From Chondrinema litorale (GTDB lineage: Bacteria; Bacteroidota; Bacteroidia; Cytophagales; Flammeovirgaceae), in the NCBI RefSeq assembly GCF_026250525.1, contig NZ_CP111052.1, positions 159,691 through 223,690 on the forward strand: a DNA stretch of 64,000 bases. The letters are read 5' to 3'. The notes beneath the pieces are model-generated. The model did no database searches. It had not been told where the DNA came from and worked only from the letters and a program-made list of their open reading frames with translations. Made by a program: the position numbers and the translations under genes. Positions within the stretch are counted from its first letter, which is position 1, and the number at the start of each line of letters is the position of its first letter. Below, piece after piece: positions 54,084-62,589 of the stretch.

Positions 54084-55628
54084 ATGCATAAAATATTCTT
54101 TATAAGTTTAATACTCAGTTTACTTTCGATTACTGTTTACTGCAATAATTCAAGCTCAACGGTTAGCACCGAAATCAACATCGTATCACTTGGTGCAATT
54201 GGAGATGGAAAAACTGACAATACACAAATTCTGCAAACTGCTATTGACAAAGTATCGGTTTCTGGTGGTGGTAAGGTGATTGTACCTGAAGGTCAGTTTG
54301 TTACAGGAGCTTTTTTTTTGAAAGATGGAGTGACGATTGATATACAATATAGAGGCGCCTTGTTGGGAAGTCTTGATCACAAAAAGTATTTGGATAATGA
54401 AAAAATGAATCATTGGATCAATGCTGAAAATGTTAATGATATAGGCATTATTGGAGAAGGTGAAGTTAATGGACGAGGACAAGAGTTAGCTTTAATACTT
54501 GATAGTTTATACTTTGCCGGTTCGTGGGATGACCGCTATAATTACAGAAGACATAGACCTGAAAGAAGACCGAAGCTGCTTCATTTTACACTTAGTAAAA
54601 AGATTATATTGGAGGGTGTTACGTTCAAAAACTCGGCAAATTGGGTATTAGATTTTGATAGATGTGATCAATTGACAATCAACCGGGTTACTGTCGATAG
54701 TGATGCTTATTGGAATAATGATGGGATGGACATTGGAGATTGTACCAACGTTAAAATTACCAATTGCTACGTAAATTCTGCGGATGATGGCATTTGCCTG
54801 AAATCACACCATCCTGATGTTTTGAATGATAATATTTACATAGCCAACTGTGTGGTGAGATCTAGTGCCAGTGCTATCAAATTTGGTACAGCTTCTACTG
54901 GTGGATTCAAAAATGTGAAAATTGAAAATGTCAGTATTTATGATACCTTTCGATCCGCTATTGCGCTAGAATCCGTGGATGGTGGAAGTCTTGAAAATAT
55001 AGAGATATCAGGTATTACTGCAATAAATACAGGAAATGCCATCTTCATCAAGTTGGGCCATCGCAATGTAAATGGGGAAATAGGCTCTCTGAAGAATGTG
55101 TCCATTAAGGATGTGATGGTTCAGATACCTTATGAGGTGCCTGACATAAATTATAAAATCAGAGGTCCTGAATTGCCATTTTTTCACAATGTATTTCCAG
55201 CTTCAATATCTGGCTTACCTGACAACTATGTGGAAAATGTAACAATCGAAAATGTCAGAATCATTTACCCCGGAAGGTCTAACAAAGGATATGCACAAGT
55301 AAGGTTGAATCAACTCAGCCTTATACCAGAACAGCGTTCCGATTATCCTGAGTTCAGTATGTTTGGAGAATTACCTGCGTGGGGATTTTATGTAAGGCAT
55401 GTAAAAGGTCTAACATTCAAGAATGTGACATTTGAGTTAAATGATACAGATTATAGACCCGCTTTCGTCTTTGATGATGTGGAAGGTTTAAAAATGCATC
55501 GAATAAAACTTCCTGATGGCTCCAACTCCCGATCTGTAATTCTAAACGATGTTGTAAATTTCACACATGACTTAAAAGATGAAATGATCCTCCAAGCTCC
55601 TGAACAAGTCGTCCATAAAATTAAATAG
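54084..55628 (+). CDS. GH28 polygalacturonase-family enzyme
   Basis: 514 aa with an N-terminal signal. Right-handed beta-helix start (VSLGAIGDGKTDNTQILQTAI) and the GH28 catalytic pieces: NNDGMDIGDCTNV (NTD-type motif), SADDGICLK (DD pair) and a later KFGTASTGGFKNVK. Hydrolyses alpha-1,4-galacturonosyl or rhamnogalacturonan linkages. Its length, longer than simple endo-enzymes, and PUL context suggest exo-action on rhamnogalacturonan or side chains. Confidence 0.9.
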   Translation: MHKIFFISLILSLLSITVYCNNSSSTVSTEINIVSLGAIGDGKTDNTQILQTAIDKVSVSGGGKVIVPEGQFVTGAFFLKDGVTIDIQYRGALLGSLDHKKYLDNEKMNHWINAENVNDIGIIGEGEVNGRGQELALILDSLYFAGSWDDRYNYRRHRPERRPKLLHFTLSKKIILEGVTFKNSANWVLDFDRCDQLTINRVTVDSDAYWNNDGMDIGDCTNVKITNCYVNSADDGICLKSHHPDVLNDNIYIANCVVRSSASAIKFGTASTGGFKNVKIENVSIYDTFRSAIALESVDGGSLENIEISGITAINTGNAIFIKLGHRNVNGEIGSLKNVSIKDVMVQIPYEVPDINYKIRGPELPFFHNVFPASISGLPDNYVENVTIENVRIIYPGRSNKGYAQVRLNQLSLIPEQRSDYPEFSMFGELPAWGFYVRHVKGLTFKNVTFELNDTDYRPAFVFDDVEGLKMHRIKLPDGSNSRSVILNDVVNFTHDLKDEMILQAPEQVVHKIK

Positions 55629-55698
55629 TAAAATTATTGATTTGAATACCTAAATTACTTCAATAAAGTAAACTATAAAACGTCAAAATCAGAGAGTT

Positions 55699-57033
55699 AT
55701 GAGCAATAGTAACAGAAGAGATTTCATTAAAAAATCAAGCTTAGCAGCTGCGGGATTATCATTTGCCACAGGTACTTCAGCAGCCAGTTATAAAAGAATT
55801 ATTGGTGCCAATGACCGATTAAATATAGCATTTATTGGACTTGGTAGACGAGTAGGTGCTTATGTACCAAGCTTAGAAAAAAAGAACAATGTGCGTCTGG
55901 CTTATTTGTGTGATGTTAAAAAAAGCCAGATAGACAGAGCCCTTGAAGAACTTAAAGATATTCTTCCTTACAAACCAAACACCACCGAAGATATGCTGGA
56001 GGTATTTGGTGATAAAGATGTAGATGCCATCTTTAATGCTACTCCAGATCATTGGCATGCTCCAGGATCGTGGATGGCCATGGAGCAAGGCAAACATGTT
56101 TATGTGGAGAAACCTTGTAGCCATAATCCGTGGGAGGGAGAGTTGCTAGTACAGTATGCCAAAAAGTACGATAAGGTGATTCAAATGGGTAATCAACAAC
56201 GTTCTTCCTATCATACAATTGAGATCATTAAAGAAATCCAAAATGGGATTATTGGAGATGCTTACAAAGCAGTAGCTTATTACAACAACAGTAGGGGTGA
56301 AGTACCTCAACAGATAAAGCAAGCAGCTCCTTCAGACTTAAACTGGGATTTATGGCAAGGTCCAGCTCCTAGGCAAGATTACTTTCATAATACTTGGGAT
56401 TACAATTGGCACTGGTATGGGTGGAACTGGGGCACAGCTGAGACTGGTAACAATGCCACTCACGAGTTAGATGTAGCAAGGTGGGCATTGCAACTGGAAT
56501 TCCCCAATAAAGTTACAACTGATTCTGGTAAGAGACATTACAAAGATGATGGTTGGGAGATGTACGACACAATGTACGCAACCTTCGAATTTGACAACGG
56601 CAAAACGATTAACTGGGACGGTAAGTCAAGAAATGGATATAGTACTTATACAGGAGGTAGAGGTACAGTGATCTATGGCACAGAAGGAACGGTGTTGGTG
56701 GACAGGGAGCACTACGAAGTATTCGACCGAAGTGGTAAGAAGGTGAAAGAAAAATCATCTGGAAGTAGCGAAGGTGGACTCGTGTTGGGAGGCGGTGGTG
56801 ATATGAGCACCGACCATGTAGTCAACTTCTACGATGCAATTAGAGGCCAAGCCAAACTCAATTCTCCTATTGATGAAGGAGCAAAAAGTTCATTATTGTG
56901 CCATTTAGCGAACATATCTAGCAGACTTAATAAATCATTAGAACTAGATAGTAGCAATGGACATATTTTCGATCGAGAAGGGATGAAGCTTTGGGAAAGA
57001 CAATATGCTGCTGGTTTTGAACCAATAATTTAA
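55699..57033 (+). CDS. Gfo/Idh/MocA oxidoreductase, Tat-exported
   Basis: 444 aa. Tat signal NRRDFIKKSSLAAAGLSF followed by a Rossmann domain (NIAFIGLGRRVGAY) and the conserved EKPCSHNPWEGE. Large inserts (WDYNWHWYGWNWGTAETGNN) typify the Bacteroidota exported branch, which includes the GH109-like group using NAD for redox-assisted glycoside cleavage. True substrate unknown. Confidence 0.85.
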   Translation: MSNSNRRDFIKKSSLAAAGLSFATGTSAASYKRIIGANDRLNIAFIGLGRRVGAYVPSLEKKNNVRLAYLCDVKKSQIDRALEELKDILPYKPNTTEDMLEVFGDKDVDAIFNATPDHWHAPGSWMAMEQGKHVYVEKPCSHNPWEGELLVQYAKKYDKVIQMGNQQRSSYHTIEIIKEIQNGIIGDAYKAVAYYNNSRGEVPQQIKQAAPSDLNWDLWQGPAPRQDYFHNTWDYNWHWYGWNWGTAETGNNATHELDVARWALQLEFPNKVTTDSGKRHYKDDGWEMYDTMYATFEFDNGKTINWDGKSRNGYSTYTGGRGTVIYGTEGTVLVDREHYEVFDRSGKKVKEKSSGSSEGGLVLGGGGDMSTDHVVNFYDAIRGQAKLNSPIDEGAKSSLLCHLANISSRLNKSLELDSSNGHIFDREGMKLWERQYAAGFEPII

Positions 57034-57035
57034 AG

Positions 57036-59351
57036 ATGGTTATGATAAATAAAATGAATTCTATTAATAGAATCAATGCGATAATTACTGTAATAATTTT
57101 GGTAGTTGCATCTTCTTGTAACTCCATCACAAAACCGATTGAAAAACCTTCTGAGCCAGAATTTGTAGATTTAGTATACCCTCTTTTAGATTCTGAAAAT
57201 TCAAGGTGGTTTTTCTTCTCATCTGCCTGTCGGCCTTTCGGTATGGTGAATTTAAGTCCTGATACAGAAATTAATGGGGCTTGGGGAAGTGGTTACCGGT
57301 ATAACACAGATACGGTAAAAGCCATTAGCCATATACATGCTTGGCAATTGGCAGGTTTGGCTGTAATGCCTGTTGATACAAAAGCTTCAGAAGATATTTT
57401 TTCAGACTATTATTCTCATTTTGATCACGAAAAAGAGAAAGTATTTCCAGGATATCATCAACTGTATTTGGATCGCCATAAAGTGGGAGTGGAGTTGACC
57501 AGTACAAAAAGATGCGGCTTTCATCGGTATACTTTTGAAGGTAATAATGGAGCGATATTAATCAACCTTGGAGGCAAGCTTGGTCCATCAGAGATTGTGG
57601 ATGGAAGTTTAAAACAAGTTGGCACCAGAGTTCTAGAAGGAGAACTTAGCAATGCTCCTACCATAAGACGGCCTAAGTCTGCCAAAGTTTTTTTCAGAAT
57701 TGAGTTGGACAGTGATATTAGTGAACTTTCCCAATCCTCCGATAAGGAGAAATTTTTAGTGCATCTCAAGAATGATGTAAAAGAGGTGAATATGAAAGTG
57801 GGAATTTCTTATACTTCAGTTAAGAATGCTGCTTATAACCTAAGCCAAGAAATACCTAATTGGGACTTTGAGCAAGTAGTAAATGAATCACGAAAGGAAT
57901 GGAATAGCTATCTGGGTAGGATAAAAGTAGATGGAGGTACACAAGACCAACAACGTAGATTCTACACAGATTTATGGCATGCTCTTCAAGGTAGACGAAT
58001 CATAAGTGATGCAAACGGATATTATCCTGATAATACCGGAGAGCATTTTCAGGTAAAACAATTACCACTAAATAGTGAAGGAAAGCCAAAGTTTAATCAT
58101 TACAATTCCGATTCATTTTGGGGAGCGCAATGGACTATACAGACGCTTTGGCAATTGGTTTATCCAGAGATAGCTGAAGAGTTTGTTAATTCATTAATGC
58201 AGTATTATACAGATGGTGGGTTGATTCCACGAGGACCAGCTGGAGGTAATTATACTTATGTGATGACAGGTTCAAGCAGTACTCCATTTATCGTTGGAGC
58301 CTATCAAAAAGGATTAAGAGATTTTGATGCAAATGAAGTGTATTCGGCTTTAAAGAAAAACCATATGTCTGGAGGTATTATGGCAAAAGCCGGATATGAG
58401 CATAAAACCTCTAAAGGCGGAGGTTTGGATTATTATATTAAAAATGGATATGTTCCTTATCCAATTCTAGATGGAAATTTTGGCTATCACCAAGCAGGTG
58501 GAGGTGTTACATTAGAGTATGCATATCAAGACTGGTGTTTGGCACAATTGGCCAAGGCATTGAATAAAGAGGATGACTATAAATATTTTACAGATAGATC
58601 TGGCAACTATAAAAATGTCTTTGATCCCCAAACAAATTGGATACGCCCTAAGAATGCCAATGGAGATTGGATGGAACCATTTGATCCATATGAATATACC
58701 AATGGATTTGTGGAGTCGAATGCGGCACAGATGACATGGTTTGTACCGCAAGATTTAGATGGCTTGGCTACATTGATGGGAGGTCAGGTCTCAGCCGTAG
58801 AGAAATTGAATGCTCAGTTTCAGGAAGCACAAAAATTAGGTTTCACGTCAGGTACTGCTCATGCTAAAGAAACCCATCCTGAATATTCTAGAATTCCCAT
58901 TAATTATGGCAATCAACCTTCCATCCAGACTGCTTTTGTATTTACTCATCTCGGAAGACCTGACCTAACACAGTATTGGTCTAGAAAAATTGTTCAGTCT
59001 GTGTACGAAGGGGTGTCCACAAGCAGAGGTTACAATGGAGATGAAGATCAAGGATTAATGGGTTCGCTGTCAGTGTTGATGAAAATCGGCTTGTTTCAGA
59101 TGACCGGTGGAGTAGAAGCTGATCCCATCTATGATATATCAAGTCCTTCTTTTAAAAGGGTAGAGATAGCGTTGAGTCCAGAATATTATAGTGGAGACCC
59201 GTTGATTATTGAGGCTGAGGGTGACCCTAATAACGAGTACATCAACATGGCTTCTATTAATGAAGCCCCAATACAATCCTTTCAGCTTCGCCATAGTGAA
59301 ATTACCAAAGGAGGAACTTTAAAACTTGTGAGGAGTGAAGTCTACCGGTGA
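57036..59351 (+). CDS. GH92 alpha-mannosidase-family lipoprotein
   Basis: 771 aa. Lipobox-like ASSC after a hydrophobic segment. Conserved GH92 blocks: PFGMVNLSPDTE, RYTFEGNN, RRFYTDLWHALQGRR, FWGAQWTIQTLWQLVYPE and GGNYTYVMTGSSSTPFIVGA. GH92 enzymes are calcium-dependent exo-mannosidases. It starts 2 bases after the upstream stop, so it is translationally coupled. A mannosidase in a pectin-like PUL suggests a mixed glycan such as a plant glycoprotein. Confidence 0.9.
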   Translation: MVMINKMNSINRINAIITVIILVVASSCNSITKPIEKPSEPEFVDLVYPLLDSENSRWFFFSSACRPFGMVNLSPDTEINGAWGSGYRYNTDTVKAISHIHAWQLAGLAVMPVDTKASEDIFSDYYSHFDHEKEKVFPGYHQLYLDRHKVGVELTSTKRCGFHRYTFEGNNGAILINLGGKLGPSEIVDGSLKQVGTRVLEGELSNAPTIRRPKSAKVFFRIELDSDISELSQSSDKEKFLVHLKNDVKEVNMKVGISYTSVKNAAYNLSQEIPNWDFEQVVNESRKEWNSYLGRIKVDGGTQDQQRRFYTDLWHALQGRRIISDANGYYPDNTGEHFQVKQLPLNSEGKPKFNHYNSDSFWGAQWTIQTLWQLVYPEIAEEFVNSLMQYYTDGGLIPRGPAGGNYTYVMTGSSSTPFIVGAYQKGLRDFDANEVYSALKKNHMSGGIMAKAGYEHKTSKGGGLDYYIKNGYVPYPILDGNFGYHQAGGGVTLEYAYQDWCLAQLAKALNKEDDYKYFTDRSGNYKNVFDPQTNWIRPKNANGDWMEPFDPYEYTNGFVESNAAQMTWFVPQDLDGLATLMGGQVSAVEKLNAQFQEAQKLGFTSGTAHAKETHPEYSRIPINYGNQPSIQTAFVFTHLGRPDLTQYWSRKIVQSVYEGVSTSRGYNGDEDQGLMGSLSVLMKIGLFQMTGGVEADPIYDISSPSFKRVEIALSPEYYSGDPLIIEAEGDPNNEYINMASINEAPIQSFQLRHSEITKGGTLKLVRSEVYR

Positions 59352-59422
59352 TAATCGGAAAACTACACATAGACCACCGGTCGACTCAATCACATCTCAT
59401 GGGAATAATAGAAATCAGGAAA

Positions 59423-61363
59423 ATGAATACATATAGACTTATACTATCCACAATAGCCATCATACTGTTTACTCAATGTGCGAAAAGAGCGGCAGATGGA
59501 AAGGTGAGTGAAAAAATCATCAGTCAGGTTCCTTTTAGCGAAGTGAAGGTTCAGGATCTCTTTTGGTCACCACGTATAGAGACAAACCGAAAGGTCACAA
59601 TTCCCTTTGATTTTCAGAAATGCCAAGAGACCGGTCGCCTCGACAACTTTGCAATAGCTGCAGGCTTGAAGTCTGGAAAGTTCAAGGGAAAAGTTTACGA
59701 TGACTCAGATGTTTTCAAAGTGATCGAAGGAGCCTCTTATTCTTGGCAGCAGACTTACGACCCTGAGTTGGATGCCTACCTCGATAGTCTCATCAATTGG
59801 ATTGCCTCAGCGCAAGAACCGGATGGCTACCTATATACAGCACGTACCATCAATTCCGATAGTCTTCCTGATATGGGTGGAAGTGAGCGTTGGCAAAAAA
59901 TCCACCGTTTCAGCCATGAATTATACAATGTGGGACATATGTATGAAGCAGCAGTAGCACACTATCAGACCACTAATAAAAGAGATCTCCTTGATGTAGC
60001 TATTAAGAATGCGGATCTTATTTGCAAAACCTTTGGGCCGGGAAAACTGATGGGAGTGCCTGGTCATCAGGAAATTGAGATTGGATTGGTAAGACTCTAT
60101 AAAGTTACAGGAGATGAAAAGTACCTGGACATGGCAGAGTTCTTCATCGATCAAAGAGGCAATGCAGCCGGACACACCCTGTCAACGTGTGACGACAATA
60201 TCTATTATGCTCAGGATCACGTCCCATTGGTTCGGCAGAACAAAGCAGTGGGTCATGCCGTTCGTGCTGGTTACTTCTATACCGGAATAGCGGATGTTGC
60301 ATCTATAACAAAGGATAAGTCATACATCAATGCTATTGATAAAATTTGGTCAGATGTAGCCACTTCCAAACTATACCTCACTGGAGGTATAGGCAGCGTT
60401 CGACATGGAGAAGCTTTTGGCAATCCTTATGATCTGCCCAACGAAAATGCCTACAATGAGACCTGTGCAGCAGTGGTCAATATGCTTTGGAACCACCGCA
60501 TGTTTCTGCTTCATGGTGAGTCCAAGTACATGGATGTCTTTGAGCGCACTTTATATAACGGTTTCCTTTCGGGAGTCTCCCTCTCAGGAGATCGTTTTTT
60601 CTACCCGAACAAACTTCTTTGCAAGAGCGACTGTCAGCGTGAGCCATGGTTCGAGACCTCTTGCTGTCCATCCAATGTGGTAAGATTTATGCCATCAATC
60701 TCCGGTTACATCTACGCACAACAGGATAAGGATATTTTTATAAATCTGTTTATCGGAAGCACAACGCAGGTTGGGGTGGCAGATAAAGTCCTGACCATCA
60801 CCCAGAGGACAGACCACCCATGGGATGGGAATGTAAATCTGGTGATAGAAACAGAGGCACCAGTAGAGGCCATCTTTCGCATCCGTTTGCCAGGGTGGGC
60901 AGTCAATCAACCTGTCCCATCTGATCTCTATAATTATTTGAAACCAAGTCAGGGTAAAATAGAGTTACTGATCAACGATTTACCTGTGGATTATAAAATG
61001 GAGTATGGCTATGCTGTAGTTGAGAGAGCCTGGCAAAATAATGACATCGTTACCCTCAACCTACCAATGGAGGTAAAGACGGTGATTGCCAATTCTCAAG
61101 TAAAGGAGGACAGTGGCAAGGTAGCCTTTGAGAGAGGTCCTGTTGTTTACTGCTTCGAAGGGATAGACAATGAAGGTCAGGCCACAGATATAAAGATGAG
61201 CTCAGATGTCAGCAAGGATTATGCATTTGAGTCAGACTTCTTGCAGGGTATCGGTAGGATAGTATTTAAAGACAAATTCCACCAGTCGCTGGCCATCCCT
61301 TATTACGCCAGAGCCAATAGAGGAGAAAGCGATATGACCGTCTGGGTACCTATTTCGGATTAA
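59423..61363 (+). CDS. GH127-family beta-L-arabinofuranosidase-like lipoprotein
   Basis: 646 aa from the ATG at 59423, giving a lipoprotein signal (LFTQC); an earlier in-frame start overlaps GH92. GH127 (formerly DUF1680) blocks: VQDLFWSPRIETNRKVTIPF, YDDSDVFKVIEGASYSW, SERWQKIHRFSHELYNVGHM, and the zinc-Cys region CLPCCP-like, here ETSCCPSNVVRF. Base composition is clearly richer in G+C than its neighbours (28 and 32 G+C in two sampled 60-base lines), suggesting a separate origin. Confidence 0.9.
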   Translation: MNTYRLILSTIAIILFTQCAKRAADGKVSEKIISQVPFSEVKVQDLFWSPRIETNRKVTIPFDFQKCQETGRLDNFAIAAGLKSGKFKGKVYDDSDVFKVIEGASYSWQQTYDPELDAYLDSLINWIASAQEPDGYLYTARTINSDSLPDMGGSERWQKIHRFSHELYNVGHMYEAAVAHYQTTNKRDLLDVAIKNADLICKTFGPGKLMGVPGHQEIEIGLVRLYKVTGDEKYLDMAEFFIDQRGNAAGHTLSTCDDNIYYAQDHVPLVRQNKAVGHAVRAGYFYTGIADVASITKDKSYINAIDKIWSDVATSKLYLTGGIGSVRHGEAFGNPYDLPNENAYNETCAAVVNMLWNHRMFLLHGESKYMDVFERTLYNGFLSGVSLSGDRFFYPNKLLCKSDCQREPWFETSCCPSNVVRFMPSISGYIYAQQDKDIFINLFIGSTTQVGVADKVLTITQRTDHPWDGNVNLVIETEAPVEAIFRIRLPGWAVNQPVPSDLYNYLKPSQGKIELLINDLPVDYKMEYGYAVVERAWQNNDIVTLNLPMEVKTVIANSQVKEDSGKVAFERGPVVYCFEGIDNEGQATDIKMSSDVSKDYAFESDFLQGIGRIVFKDKFHQSLAIPYYARANRGESDMTVWVPISD

Positions 61364-61408
61364 ATCTGGTTGGATAACCATTATTGAGCAAAATGAAAAA
61401 TAATTAAG

Positions 61409-61498
61409 ATGAAAAAAACTGTTCTATTAGCCATTGTGGGGGGATTAATGATGGCTTGTTCCAAGCCTGGGTTAGATAATTGGCTAAATGATTTGTAA
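61409..61498 (+). CDS. Tiny lipoprotein (29 aa)
   Basis: MKKTVLLAIVGGLMMACSKPG then a short tail ending at TAA. A complete lipoprotein signal with almost no mature protein: either a truncated lipoprotein gene or a genuine micro-lipoprotein. It follows GH127 by 45 bp on the same strand. Confidence 0.45.
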   Translation: MKKTVLLAIVGGLMMACSKPGLDNWLNDL

Positions 61499-61536
61499 GA
61501 ATGGTAGATGGATACCTAAATAACCAATAAGAGATT

Positions 61537-62589
61537 ATGAAACTGACCGTACAATTCTTTTTTATGTTAAAAATACTGATTCTAGGGGCCTTTTTGGTAG
61601 CCTGTCAATCGGAGGTAACATATCAAAAGAATCAATTGTGGTATGATGAGCCCGCCACGGAGTGGTTGGAAGCCTTGCCGCTTGGTAACGGGCAATTAGG
61701 CGCTATGGTGTTTGGAGGTGTTAATCAGGAGAAGTTGTACCTGAATGAAGAAAGTTTGTGGGCAGGTGCCTCTGAAGACCCGTATCCAGAAAATGTAGGT
61801 GAACATTATAGGAAATTTCAGCAATTAAACTTGCATGGTCACTATGATCAGGCTTTTGAGTATGGGGTGGAACATTTGGCAGTTTTGCCTACCGCATTTC
61901 GATCATATGAACCACTTGGAAAGCTGTTCCTCACATTTGATCATAAGGGTGCACCTGAATCCTATGTGCGCAGGCTTGATCTAGAGACAGGAATTTTAAC
62001 TGTAGAATATGAAGTTACCGGTAAACGTTTTCGCAGAGAAGCCTTTGTTTCAGCTGATCATGGGGTCTTAGTTTATCATTTTGAGAGCCTGGATGGAGAG
62101 CCACTAGCTACACAAGTAGATTTTCAGCGTGACAAAGATGTTTTGCTTGAAGTTTTGAATACTAACATTATAGAAGTAAGAGGTCAAGTATTTGATGATC
62201 CAGAGGGATACGATGACAATAGAGGGGGCTCAGGGCAGGGAGGTTTACACATGAAGTTTTTTAGTCATATCGGGATACTTGATAACAATGGAGAACAAGG
62301 TGTTCTTGGTAATAATCTATCCATTAGAAACAGTACTTCATTTACCCTGGTGGCAAGTGCGGCCACTGATTATAATATTGGAAAGATGAATTTTGATAGG
62401 GCTATTGATGCTCGGAAAAATTCTTTCGATAAACTCCAGTCGGTCTTGCAGCTTTCCTATGATGAGATTAGGGCAATACACATCACAGAGCATTCTGAGA
62501 TTTTCAATCGAGTCAAACTTGAGATAGAAAGTGAATCGCTAGATAGCCTCTCTACTGGAGAAAGGTTGGCCAGGGTATCAACAGCATAG
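61537..62589 (+). pseudogene. GH95 alpha-L-fucosidase/galactosidase, truncated by IS4
   Basis: 350 codons. Begins with a lipoprotein signal (LVAC) and GH95 N-terminal blocks LPLGNGQLGAMVFGGVNQEKLYLNEESLWAG and YEPLGKLFLTF. Full enzymes have about 750-800 residues; the catalytic (alpha/alpha)6 barrel is missing. The frame ends a few bases into the IS4-family element (GERLARVSTA then stop), so activity is lost. Confidence 0.88.
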
